From Tieghemiomyces parasiticus (lineage: Eukaryota; Kickxellomycota; Dimargaritomycetes; Dimargaritales; Dimargaritaceae), in contig JANBPT010000074.1 of the NCBI GenBank assembly GCA_027575765.1, positions 18,647 through 82,646 of the forward strand: 64,000 nucleotides of DNA, read 5' to 3'. Below the pieces are notes generated by a model. It was not told the DNA's origin, searched no databases, and worked only from the letters and a program-made list of their open reading frames with translations. A program made the translations under genes and the position numbers. Of the stretch, positions 44,944 through 56,694 are shown piece by piece. Position 1 is the first letter of the stretch. Each line of letters opens with the position of its first letter.

Positions 44944-47503
44944 ATGACCGACTTCGCCCCGCTGGCGTCGCGTGCCCCACCGTCAACCACCCCGGGGATC
45001 TCCATGGCCCCATTTCGCCCGGGCCTTGTCTCCAGCCCTGCCGCCGGCGGCACTGTCCGCCCGTCCCGGCCCTCGTTCACCGAGCGTATCCGCCGCTTCC
45101 GGGCTACCCACCCGACCGGCCCAACTGCCCCGCACGGCGACTACACGCTGGCCGTGTTTGTCCGCGCTGCCCCGGTCGCCCGCACTTCCCCGCTACCCAG
45201 CGGCGGCACCGCCGCTGTAACCACCACCGACACGTCGCCCTTTCCCATCGCCTCGCCATCGCCCCTGGCCGACGCCGTCTACCGGGAGATGTACGCCCGG
45301 CCCCGACCGTAAGTCCACCTTCTTTCAAGGCACCGCAGGACCGTATTCTGGCCTGGAGCCTTCAGGACTAAAAGTACCCGAGGCTGTTGCGGGCTAGCGC
45401 CAGAGAGGCGGGGCCAAGGCCGAGTCGGCCTTCTCCCGCCCTCCTCTCCCGTACCTGATGCCTTAACCTAGGCTCTGCCGTCCTCCTGGTCAGGCTGCGG
45501 TGCTGTGCAGCCTGTTTCGCTTCCCCAGCCCACCGCGGCCAAGCAAGTTAACCCTGGCGCTTATACGCTCCCTTCACCACCTAAACCCCTACCCCCTCAG
45601 TGGCACCACCTCGGGCTCCAATCCCCCCGCGAGGGACGCCCGTCGCCACTCGCTCTCGACTCACCGAGGCCCTAATTCGGCAGCCTCCCGCCCAGCCCCG
45701 CATGCCTCGGCGCCCAGCCTTAAGGACGTGCTACGCGAGATTGAGGTAAGCAACCGTACCACCCGGTGGGGTAGCCTCGTTGTACCTCGCCGCCTCCGAC
45801 TCTACATCTTCCTCCCGTCTCTCACACACCATGCGCCTTCCGGCCACTGCTAACCTGTCACTTGCCCTCCCCCTCGGCCGTGACTCCAGCTGATGCGGTC
45901 GACCCAGTGCCCTCCTCTGTTGAGCCCCAACCTGCCATCACTAGACTATCTGCCCAGCCCGGAACCCACCATTCCCTCGACCGAGCCGGTCCCTCCGAGC
46001 CCAGAGCCGGTGCCACCGCCACCGCCCGCACCCGCGCATCGCGTCCTGGCCACCTTGATCGTTAAGCTACGTCTTCCCCCCGCCCTCGTCCGTGCCCCAC
46101 CCCGACCAGCCCCCCGGGTGCGATCCCCTACTCCCGCCCCCGTGCCCAGGCCCTCCCCAGCCAAACGATCCCGTGAGGACCGCCGGGCTGAGACCTCGGT
46201 AGGCTCCGACCACCGAGATGCTGTGGACCGTCAGCGTCAGCGACGGCGCCTGTCTAACCCCTCGCCCCCACCTTCGAAATCGGCCGGGGCCGCGACCCAG
46301 GCCGCGCCGCCGACATCATCCCGCTCTAGAAACGAGCGCCGGCCCCGGAGCAGTCGCTCCCCGGTCCGCTCTACGGCCGACCGGAATCGGCGTTCAGACA
46401 CCCCCAGTCGCCCCCGCGGCCGTGGCGACCAGGATGACGAACGAGAGCGTGACCGGGACCGCGATCGGGACCGGACCCGAGAACGTGAACAGGAGCACGT
46501 CGCGGCCCGGCCCCGGTCAACAGCAACCGCCCACGGCGACGATGGTAGTTCAGACGCCGAGCGACGGCCGCGGCGGCGGCCCCAGGACCGACCCGTTAGC
46601 CGCGACCGTGCCGAGGTCACGCCACCCCGACCCACTTCCCGGGTATCAATCAGCGACTACCAGCGGCGGCGAGCCACGGGCGAGTCGGCCCCCGCTGCTC
46701 CAGTCCAGCCCACCAAGGCGGCTGCCCCGACCACCACACCCACGAGGGCCGCCATCCCCAAACCTGCCCCCAGTCGCCCCGCCACAGCCAGCACCACGTC
46801 CTCGTACAATCCGGAACGGTCCCCTGTGTTTGTATGGGGCCGACTCTACAAGCGGTCCAGCGTGGAACTGGAGAAACACGCTAGGGGGGCGTCGCAGAAC
46901 CGGAAGGTCGTCCTGCAGGCCGTGCAGGCCGCCATCTGCTTCGTGATGCATTACCATGCCGCCGGCGCGTCCGTACGTGTCCAGCACGACCTCGCCAATT
47001 GGATTTCGTCCGTCGGGTATTTGGACTACGTTCTCGCTATCAGCCGCAAGAACGACATTTCGGCCTTCGTAGGCCTCTTTCAGCAGCTCCGGGCCATCAT
47101 CCTCCAGCACATGGCCCAGCTGAGCCAGCGGCAGGCCCAGGATGCCCTCGGTTCACCGGGCGACTCGGAGGCCCTCAGCCAGGCGGTGCGTAACGCCCAC
47201 CGGTACGGCCAGGAGGCCCGGCAGCGGTGGCTGGACGGCTCCGCGCTGTTTAACCTCCGGACCTTGATGACGGATTTCCCCGGCACCTGGCAATTATGCC
47301 GCGACGGGGCGGCAGCGGCCGACACGGCCTTTACCGAATACCGCCAACGCCTGACCTCCGTAGTCGCCCACGCCCCCGTCACCTGGCCGCTGTCAGCGTA
47401 CTCGACCATCCCCGAAGTGGTTGGATTTATCGAATGTGTTCTATTTGAATACGCTCACATCCACCACCTAGACTTCCAGGAGCACCAGTGGCCCAAGTCC
47501 TAA
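44944..47503 (+). CDS. Large disordered protein, possible AF4/FMR2 (AFF4/Ebp1)-like elongation scaffold
   Basis: Exons 44944-45308, 45601-45745 and 45890-47503 join in phase to give 707 residues. The order is: Pro/Ser-rich N-terminus (with SFTERIRRFRATHPT), SLKDVLREIE|LMRSTQC at an exon junction, LPSLDYLPSPEPTIP, a short hydrophobic-basic motif ATLIVKLRLPPAL (about 221-233), an Arg/Asp/Glu-repeat region near 353-375, and a globular helical domain from about 477 to the end. AFF proteins hold a LxVKIxLxxLxRxP motif and end in a helical C-terminal homology domain (CHD) starting K-x2-A-x2-L-K-H-x-A. This protein has LYKRSSVELEKHARGASQNRK, KVVLQAVQAAICFVMHYHAA and LDYVLAISRKND in the corresponding order. 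That resemblance is by eye and distant; the family is inference. Confidence 0.45.
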
Positions 47504-48788
47504 TTTCTCTGACGCAAACTCCTAAGCTGTCCCTCTCGGTCACGGCCGTGACGTTTATCCGGTGGAACCAAGCCATCGCTCTTACGCGGCGTCGGATTCG
47601 TTACGTCAGAGCACCACACCTCGACTCCCTCTCTTTGTACAGATATTACGTGAGACGCCTGCCGTCCCCCCCTCCTCCAGTTTCTTTTTAACCCTTCTTT
47701 ACTTTGATTGATTGTTTTGTTTTCTCCTCCCACCTTTGTACTAACGAAAATGTAATGAACCTGCCCGGTCGCTTTCGATGCGCCTCAACAATGGACTGCA
47801 CCTGATGTTAGTGGTAAGGGTGCGATCAATACACATCCAGTGGTTGGGTCAGTGATAGAGTTTTGTGTCGTCCGACCAAGTCGAAACCACACGAGTGTCT
47901 TAAAGGTAGGGCCCTCCTACATGCCTGCTAGGCCCACGTATGCCCGGCAACCTTGACCCAGACTGTATCCGGGCTTCCAGGGAGTTAAGGTGGCGGTGAA
48001 TCAGCCTGGACGGCCAGAGTGGGGCGTCTGCACTGTAACTCCCTGACTGCCGGGCCTTACCATCGAGGCTGGTTGGGCATCTGAACCATGAATATCCACC
48101 TGTAATGTGCTGGATTTCGTTTGGTCTCCCAGTCGCCGTCTCGGGCCCGCCCCCAGCCATCCCGGAATTCAGGCCCGAAAGGCGCAGCCAAACCATACTA
48201 CCACCGTCCCGTAGCCCCCCCCTTCTTCATACCACTCGGTCTTCTCAGGAAGTTGGCAACCGAAGCCCCAGGCCCGCCTGTCCGAATGTATTATGAATTG
48301 AGCCGGGGTAATCCTATTGATGGCATCTGAAGGCCTATTCCCCTCCTCCTCCTCCTAACCTTCCCGGTCCCGAGACAGCTTGGCGGGTTAAGCTTGTGTG
48401 TGGGAGGAGGCGTGGCGCCGCCAACGGCACTGTCCCCGTGACCTCTTGTTAGACACTGGTCTCGATGGAGTAAGCCCGGAGCGACGTCATGCCAACGCTC
48501 CTCTCGGGTAATGGGCGACGCCTCCAGCCCAAGTCCGCCCTGAGGAGTACACTGAACATCGCCTTAGCTTTCCTTACTCATTTACATGTTCGATCCGGCG
48601 CACCACATCGACCAATCCACGGGATGCCCATTTCCACGCCTCAGTTTTCATCCCTACGGCAATAGTCCCCACCCCCGACGGTCTGACACCACTGTCTTCG
48701 TCAATCAGCCGCGTAACGACGTTCCCAGCTCCGTAGGAACCAGCCTCGACCCTTCTCCCTGCCAGGTCCTTCAGCCAACGTCCACTTT
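47504..48788. other. Intergenic region
   Basis: 3' flank of the preceding gene and upstream DNA of the heat shock factor gene. The HSF frame stays open for some codons above its ATG, so an upstream coding exon cannot be ruled out. Otherwise nothing is seen. Confidence 0.35.
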
Positions 48789-50373
48789 ATGGCCATGTCG
48801 CGCGGCCTACCAAATACCCCCCAGCCGCTCGTGTCTAGCACGGCCGAGTACCTGGCGCGCAACTCGTCGATACCGGCCTTCCTGAGTAAATTGTACCGGT
48901 AGGTCACATTCTCACCTCCGGTCAACTGGGCCCACCTTCTCCTCCCCTCTGCATTCTTTATGGCCACCTTATTTAACCGACTCTGCTATGCCGCCCAACT
49001 CGCCCTCGCCCTTTGCAGGATGGTCGACGACTCCTCCACCGACGCTCTCATTGGGTGGTCGGACCGGGGGGACTCCTTTTACGGTAGGTACCCCTCTTTG
49101 ATATTTTTTTGGGACCCCGCTAGCCTCCTGCTCTCTAGGGGGCGTGCCTCGGTCGTCCTCCCTTTTAACGCCCAATTCCACTCGCTCTTTCTACCTCCCC
49201 ATCCCTCTCCGGTTCCCAGTTCACAAGCAGGAAGACTTTGCCAAAGAAGTACTCCCACACTTCTTCAAACACAACAACTTCGCCAGCTTCGTGCGCCAGC
49301 TCAATATGTACGGCTTCCATAAGGTTCCGCACCCCCAGCAGGGCGTCCTCAAGGCCGGACCCGCCGCCGACACCCTCGAATTCACCAACGAAAATTTCCA
49401 CCGCGACCGTCCCGACCTCCTCTGCTTCGTGGTGCGTAAGAAGCATCGCGCCGACGACGACAAGCACGGTCAGGCATTGGACGTGCAGCGAGTTCTACAG
49501 GAACTGTCGGCCATCCGTAACCACCAACTGGCCATCAGCGAGGACCTCCGCACCTTGCAACGAAACAACACCCTGCTGTGGGAGGAAGCTGTGGCCTCCC
49601 AAACGCGCCACCGTCGGCACCAGCAGACTATCGACAAGATCCTGCGTTTCCTGGCCTCGGTGTACGCCGGTGGCCAGATTCCCCCCGAACTAGCCCGAAA
49701 GCGGCCCTTGCTTATCGAGCCGGAAGTGCCACCCGATGCTAGCGCCATGTCCTCACCAACTCCGTCGCCCAAACGGGCGCGGACCGCCGAAGCCCCGCCG
49801 GCGGCGGCTCCCACGGCTCCTCACCTCCCGGTCCTGGCACCTGCGGTAGCCGCAACCATGGCCCCTCCGCCGCCGGCGTCCAGAGGCCTACCTGACCTTC
49901 TGCCCACCGCCCCCAACATACCCCCTGCTCTCGACACCAGTATGGTGTGGCCAGGTGCGGTGTCGCAGGGCCCCAACCCCGTCATCGACCCACTCTACTT
50001 TGACCTCTGGGCCCATGGGCCACCACCGCCTCCGCCGCAACCGACTTGCGTCCCCACGTCCGACACCGCCGTCCCGTTGAATGACCCCCACAAATCACCG
50101 TCCCTCATTAGCCACAATTTGGACGAACTCAAAACCAATCTGGATTTACTATCTGGGTCGTTGGGGTTCGACTTGGCCGGGGACGGCCTCCCGTTCGACG
50201 CAGATGCCATCCTCGACCCGAATAACCCCCTGCACCAGTACCTAAATTTGGATCCGGTCGGCAGTGCTGAACCTGTCCCGACGTCGATCCTCCCAAGTAT
50301 CTCTCCCATACCTGTTGCTAGTTCCCACACCCCAGATGGGCCGTCCTCTACCTTGGCACGGGGATCATCCTAG
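48789..50373 (+). CDS. HSF1: Heat shock transcription factor
   Basis: Exons 48789-48898, 49019-49083 and 49220-50373 join in phase to give 442 residues. The winged-helix DNA-binding domain begins IPAFLSKLYR|MVDDSSTDALIGW and continues through DSFYG|VHKQEDFAKEVLPHFFKH, then NNFASFVRQLNMYGFHKV, the recognition-helix signature of HSFs. Two introns therefore cut the domain. A hydrophobic heptad region (HR-A/B, about 140-205) for trimerisation follows (VLQELSAIRNHQLAISEDL ... IDKILRFLASV). The rest is Pro/Ala-rich with an acidic, hydrophobic C-terminal stretch (LDELKTNLDLLSGSLGFDL) that may activate transcription. HSFs bind nGAAn repeats in chaperone genes such as the HSP70 at 5516-7477. Start at 48789 (MAMSRGLPNTPQP) gives a short N-terminus; a further upstream exon is possible. 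Confidence 0.92.
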
Positions 50374-50774
50374 TCATGGCATAACGTGTGGTTAGGTTGT
50401 TTTTTTTCCTATTGACACATCTACATTCTTAGCGGATGTTGGACTTTCTAGACTATTTAAAGTAATAATTTACATGTATATAGGGATATTTAATAGTTGT
50501 GATGGGTCGTTTATGCAAGGTTGGCTGGCGATGGCCTTGGATGGCAAAGCGTGCTGTAGGTGCCTATACAGAATTTAAAAAAGGGGCTACATGCCCGTAG
50601 GCGGGTCAACCAAAGTAGCGAGAAAAAGGATACCTACGTCTCTAGAATAACCGTCAATCCCAGCGGCCATGCTGGCTTTGACCTCTCCCCTCCCACCCCA
50701 CTTATTCCGCTTCAAATGTTCCACAAGTTCTACAGCTAACGCCACCCCACTAAAAAGAGCTTTTACCGGCCCAT
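50374..50774. other. Convergent 3' flanks of HSF and SAMHD1-like genes
   Basis: AT-rich stretch (50390-50590) with no coding feature. Confidence 0.4.
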
Positions 50775-53465
50775 TCAAGCGGCAGGAAACTCAAGCCGGC
50801 GCTTTCGAGGCCCTTCCATGTTTCCAGGCATATCATTGCCGCGGTTAGATACGAGTTGTACTTTGGGTGAGTCGGGAAGGTTGATCCATTCCCGCATCAG
50901 GCGACGGAAGGCAGACTGGACCACACTCGCCTGAAAAGAGACAGGTGGGATGGTGGTGAAATCACGGTAGCAACGCGTCGAGGGAGAGATTAGATAGGAA
51001 AAGCGGCGAACCTGGCATGGACGGTGAGCGCCCTGCTAAGGCGCGTCATACACTAAAAGGGACCGGAGGGATCCAGCCGCAGGGAGAGTGCCACACTTTA
51101 CCTTACTTGCGTCACGGGTATAGACGCGGACGGTCACCTCCGAAAAATGTGTGGGTATCACGTAACTCACGGCATCCTGGGGGACGGCGAAGCAGCGGCG
51201 GTCGTCGAACTTGCTATAGAAACGGATCGAATCGACTGGGTTCTCATCGTTCTTACCAAAGTTGAGGTTGTACCACTTGAGCGTCACGTCGTCGACGGTC
51301 AGATGCGCATTGTCACCCTGGTGCGCCACCACGGCCTCCGCATTGATGTGGCGCTGCCAGGCAAGCGAAGGTGGAGGGGCGCAGATAATGACGATACATG
51401 GTTAGTGGAGTACGGTAACAGAGTGTTCTTCAGCACGGTTGGCATCAGTTGGTAGTTCCTTTTTTTTTCTTTTTCTTTTGTTCGTCCAGGAGGGTGGGTC
51501 GGTGCCGGCAGTCCACACGCTCACAGGGCCGGCTCTTTTTCCCTTCACCATTCAACTCTCCTCTAAAACATACCTTGGTCAGTGTGCCACGTAAGTGGCC
51601 AGGTAGGACCACTTCGTCCACGAATCTATACAGATCGCGGCGACGTAGTCGCTTGAGGAGGGCTCGTGCCGACGCAAGCTCCGGACCCCGCGAACGCTCG
51701 ATATCGCGTAGAATGTCGTCCGTCAGGTTGAGGTACCGCTCAGGATCTCGCAAGGCTTCAATGAGCTGCAGCTCAGGCTCGGCCTGGACCAAAGCGTCCA
51801 CGATCATTAGCTCGATGGCCGACTCGACGCGGTGCGTATAGATACGCTTGAACAGACTGAAGCGGGTGTGGAACATATCGTACAAGTTATACACTTCCTT
51901 GTGGTGGTAGCAAATTTGGTCGTCAATCACCCGGCTCGCAATCATCAGGCTAGTTCGCGGAATAGAGGGACGGGGAAAAAGGTTGTGCCGTAAGGAGTTG
52001 GATCGGAGGAGGGGGGTAGCTGGTAAGGGATCGTGGAACAGGTAAGGGAGAACATTGTCAAGGACTCCTCGGTGGCCGGCGTTACCTCCAGGGTGCGGCT
52101 TTTATTCTTACCGTGAGCTATCGCAGCTGCTCTTCAGGCCTACGTTGTAGCAATCCCGGCCGAGGTAGTCGAACTTGTCTACATCCACTCCGTTGCGCTG
52201 GTTGGCTACGATATCAAACAGGAAGAGTTTCTCCTGGGATTGGGCACTAAGGAGAGAAGAAGGAAGTGGGGGGAGGGAATTCGAGCATAGGGGGGGGGGT
52301 GTCGCATGGTTAAAAGTTGCCAAGTCCTTTAAGTCGCAGGATCGTTTGGCCGGTACTCTCATCGTAGAGTGGTGACCTCTTGCCGCAGCCAGTGTAGATG
52401 TTGGGTTCCTTGTGATGTTTCACCCATCCACGCACTAACGCCCTCACCACCCTTACCCTGTCCTTTGGCGAACCCGAATTCCTACTTACCCTTGGCTGGT
52501 GGGCTTACCAACAATGAGGTCGTTGATAAACCGTACGTCCTGCTGGTCTAGATCGAGGTAGTTGTCGTCTACCATATACTCGAACATCATTTGCGATCCC
52601 TGTTCATGCGTCCACCCTAGCCCAGGACTGGTTCAGCGCCAACCACGTGAGGATGGGGAGGTAGTGTCAAGAGGGTTTGTTTGTGAGAATCGAGTCACCG
52701 GTGCTGGTGCACGGCGTGGCAGACCGGGCCATTGAACGTCGCACTTACCTCAGACGGGGCACAATGGTTGAGTCGAATAAATGGCTAAAGGGGCCGTGGC
52801 CTGTATACGGGTTGGTTATGGGTGGTGAGCACGGGTCAGCAGGAAAAGGTCAGGAGGGAGGGGGAGGTCGCGGTTTAGAGATGCAGGGGGGAGGGAGGGA
52901 GAGAGAAAGGGAGGAGGGTGATCTACGCTCTATTACCTTGGAAAAGGGTATAGGGTACACGCGCAGGAAGGAAACGGGGCTCGTTACATACCTAGATCAT
53001 GACAGAGGCCAGCCACCTGCACGCATCGGACATCTCGCTTGGTAATGCCCAGTTCCGGTTGGCTTTCCTGGAACCGGCGTACGAGGCTGCCGGCCAGATA
53101 TCCGACACCGAGGCAGTGTTCGAAGCGATTGTGACTGGCGCCCGGGAAAACAAAGTAGGACGCACCCAGCTGTTTAAGGTAGCGTAGGCGCTGGAACTGG
53201 GGCGTATCGATCACGCCGGTGCAGAAGCTGTCGAACGCAATATAGCCCTGCGTAGAAGCGAAAGGGATGTTGGGAGAGGGGGGAAGTAGTAAGGCCGGTC
53301 AGTCCGAGTGTGCTATAGTGGGATATCCATGCGCCAGACCCGGGCCAGGGTGCCGTCACTTACGTGAAGTGGGTCGTTAAAGAACTTTTCGGTGGGGCCA
53401 AGGGGGCTAGTGGGTTGGCCCTCCACTGCCGAAAAGCTGCGGGCGAGCGGCTTAAAATTTGACAT
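50775..53465 (-). CDS. SAMHD1-like HD-domain dNTP triphosphohydrolase
   Basis: Eight minus-strand exons join in phase: 53465-53364, 53247-52992, 52800-52749, 52627-52490, 52246-52112, 51949-51574, 51353-51102 and 50930-50775, giving 488 residues. Motifs follow animal SAMHD1: [41 protein letters not shown] (His78), VAGLCHDLG (His117-Asp118), [41 protein letters not shown] (metal Asp206, then Lys and Tyr that contact the nucleotide), and [20 protein letters not shown]. The HD metal ligands are all present. SAMHD1 cuts dNTPs to nucleoside plus triphosphate and controls dNTP pools. There is no SAM domain; the protein begins just before the catalytic core. Dinucleotide regulation cannot be confirmed by eye. 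The exon model is firm because every junction restores a conserved motif. Confidence 0.92.
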
Positions 53466-55981
53466 GACACTACGCAACAGCGGGCGGGAAGCGGCAGAGG
53501 AGAATGGATATGGCTATAGGCACGGATGGGCGAGGTGGGACGGGAGCCGTGGAGGTTAGGCCTAAATAGTCCGCAGCATTCAGTTGGCTGTAGGTGGTGA
53601 CGGCCCGCAGGTGCGTGGTGGCGGAGGAGGGCAGGGGTGCCCGCACATTCAGAGAAACAGGGGGTAGCGTGTGAGAAGAGAGGAAGGTGATGGCTCCGTA
53701 AAAGGGCGGGCAGCCGGCGCACCAAAATGGCGGGGAGGCCGGGGTGGATGGCTTAAAGGGGCGCATACACCCTGCATGGCCTCGTAATGCCCCTCCCTGT
53801 CCGGTACGCAGCGAGGAGGGGCTCGTTGGCCCTCGGAGGGGCGACGTCAGGCGGATAATGAACGTCAGCCGGCCCCTCTCGCCCCTTTCTTTGGCTATGT
53901 GGTTGGGACGAGCACTTGGGTCCATATGGGCACCATGAGGAAATGGACCGAGGGATCCGCCGGGCATGCACTTACCAGGCCGGGCTGAATGGAATTGGGT
54001 CTGGAACGGGAAGGGCCAAGGGGGGGGGGAGGGTGCAACAGGCTGGAAAGTGGAAAAAGGCGGCTGTGAATCGAGGAGTGGAACGTTGCTGGCGTCGGCA
54101 ATCCCTTAGGGCGCACTGGATAGACGAAATGGTGAAGATGGGCGGAGCAAATGGAGTACGCGAGACAAGAATGGGCAGGTTGCGAGGGTACAAAGTGAGA
54201 ACGGCGACGCCCGGCCCTCGCAGCTAATATGACGTGAATTCGCCCGAGCCTAACCGGGTTGCCGGAGGTTCGAGAAAGGAGACCCCGGAGCCTACGGCAC
54301 AGGGCGGGTGTCGGTGACCGTGAGGCACTTCTGCTGCCACCCGCCGGGCCTATCGATAGGGAAGGGGACAGTCAGCGGAAACGGGCCTCTGCAGGGTAGT
54401 CCCGTGTGTCGCTTCCCTGGCGCCCGATGCCTGCTCCGGCGCCATTTTTGCGACGCCCACAACCGGCGTTCCGCCCGCCCTGGGCCCTGGCGGTCACTGG
54501 GGTGCATCCTTCGCCACGTCAATCCTTACCCGTTCGGTCGGTGACATTGCCCTCTCGCCGTTGTCCTTGACCCAGGTGCGGACAGAGTAGGCGGGTCTGC
54601 CCAAGTTCCCGCCACGTGCAAGGCTGGGTAGTAGGGGCGGACTCCGAAAAGTTATCCGCCTGGAACCCTGGTGCCGTGTGTAACCCTCCACTGTCGGAAC
54701 CGTTTTAAATGCACCGAGGTATTGTGAATGCGAACGACAGCACTATCCACCGGGTAAATTTATCAAGTTCCGCCTGGCCCGTTTGATTGGCTGGCGGGAC
54801 TGCGGACCCTGAACCCACCCTCCCCTCGAGGTAATCCCACCACCCCGGCGTCTGGTCCGTGAGTTCGAAGTGGCTTCACATCCGACCCGCGGAATCCGAT
54901 ATTCGCCCTCCGCCAGGCGAGACCTACTGTCAATCAGGGCAATATACATAGTTGGCGCCTGGTCTAATTGACACAGCCCGGGCACGGAGCATCCTCTATG
55001 CTGGCAAGGTGGGATGCTATCGTTTTTAGCGGACGTGGCAGCTGGGGACGATGCTTGATGCACTCCCCTGGATACGTCGGCGGAATTGAGAATTCTAACG
55101 CCAATCTAGAACCCATTGTTTACTTACGGTTAGTCGGACCCTGCGACAACTACCACCATCAGGACTGGCGGTGCCACCCTCTAATGGACGATCCGACGGG
55201 ACCGGGCGAGAAGGTAAGCCAAAGGGCGGAGGCCGCTGTAACTAAGCCTAGGCTCCTGCCCTAAGTGGTTCGTCCCGGCCTGGGTATATGCCGTGGCCTT
55301 GCTGGGGGGAGTTCAGGCGTAGCTGGCTACCGCGGTCGTTCGTACCGGTGCAACGTAGCTGTGCGCCCGCGGCTATGAGACGAGGTAAAAGCTTATGTCT
55401 ACTGGCTACATGCAGCAAATGGCAGGCAGCCAGAAGGGGAGCGCTGGAGAAAGTAGTGCGTAAATCCGCCCTCCTGTCGGCGGTAAGGACCATGGGGGGG
55501 GAGTTCTATCCGATATGCTCACACCGCCTCTCAACGTTCTCCTTCTTCCCTTCCCTTTCTCCCCCCTGGCGTGCGTGGCCCAAGTAGCGTGACCTCCACC
55601 CCACCCACCTACCTACTAGCCTCCTGCGCTGTTGCTCTCCTTCCGTCCGCTCTTCTTGTCTCCGTCCAGTACATTCGCTGCATTGCCCGCCCTGTCCGCA
55701 TTCGCTTTACGTCCCCTTCCGCCGCCTCTCCTCCTTAAGCCCCTTGACCGTTCGCCGTCTTCACGGTACGGAGAACTTTGACCTACTAGACCTGTCCACT
55801 GGACAACACTTGCGGTAGGCCGTACGGTCTCAACCCTATAACGACTTCCTCCCGGTCTAACCGCTGTTGGCTCGGACCGTACCACCTTCCCTGCTGTCCT
55901 TCCTTCCAGTCGGCCACCCTTCGAACCGGCAGTCCCTACCGCGCGGCTAGCACCTCCCCTTCACTTCACCGCCCTCCTACC
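53466..55981. other. Divergent intergenic region
   Basis: 2.5 kb between the SAMHD1-like and Yippee genes. 53466-54200 is purine-rich on the plus strand (pyrimidine-rich leader of the minus-strand gene) and 55520-55980 is pyrimidine-rich (leader of Yippee). Frames up to 165 codons lie in these biased tracts and show no motif. No RNA gene seen. Confidence 0.4.
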
Positions 55982-56694
55982 ATGGGTATGCGTCACAAGG
56001 TATTCCTCGACCAGCGCCAAAAGGATGTGTACAGCTGCCGCAAGTGCGGAACTCACCTGGCCACCCACGACCAAATGAAATCCACGGTAGGTTTTCCACT
56101 GCCGCTGTCCACCTCTACCTGCCCGCTTGCTGAGTAGTCGGACCTCCCCCTCCCCCCCTCACCTTTCTACCACACCTTCTTCCCCACCCCCCGTCCCACA
56201 GAATTTCACCGGTCGCCACGGGGTCGCCTACCTCTTTCTATCAGTGTAAGTCATTCGACTCCCACTTGGGCAGCTGCATGCTTTCCGATACGATATCCCG
56301 GTTCTGCAGTGTGGAAGCAGAGATGGCTCACTGTATTGGCCGTGACTGCGACCACCAGGTTGCGGACCACACAAGACACGCTGGGCCCCCCTCCCCGTAG
56401 GCCTGTGGCTCACCCTCCCCGCTCGCCCCCCCCCACCGATCCACCCTTGACTTTATCACTGCCCCATCCCTCATGGACCTGCACCTTCCCGACCTTGCCA
56501 GCGTCAATGTCTACGAGGGCGACCCGAAGGAGCGTAACATGCTGACCGGTCGGCATGTGGTGCGCGACCTGAGCTGTATGGGCTGCATGGCCTACGTCGG
56601 GTGGACGTACGTCAAGGCCTACGCCCGGTCGGAGCGCTACAAGGAGGGCCTGGTCATTTTGGAAGTGTCCATCCTCGACCGCCCGCGCAAGTGA
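55982..56694 (+). CDS. Yippee-like zinc-binding protein
   Basis: Exons 55982-56086, 56202-56245 and 56502-56694 join in phase to give 113 residues, the usual Yippee size. The fold's two CxxC pairs are present (YSCRKCGTHLA and DLSCMGCMAYVGW), with the conserved blocks FTGRHGVAYLFLSV|VNV, MLTGRHVVRDL and ERYKEGLVILE. Yippee proteins are small zinc-binding proteins related to the cereblon substrate-binding and RIG-I C-terminal folds. Their fungal member (Moh1 in yeast) has no settled biochemical role. The middle exon is 44 bases. Confidence 0.95.

Noticed and set aside
46400..46640. Arg/Asp/Glu repeats as sign of an SR splicing factor
   Set aside because: No RRM or other splicing domain is present; the repeats are a linker in a protein whose C-terminal domain is helical.
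53470..53967. 165-codon minus-strand frame upstream of the SAMHD1-like gene
   Set aside because: Arises from the C/T-rich leader; Pro/Ser/His-rich with no motif.
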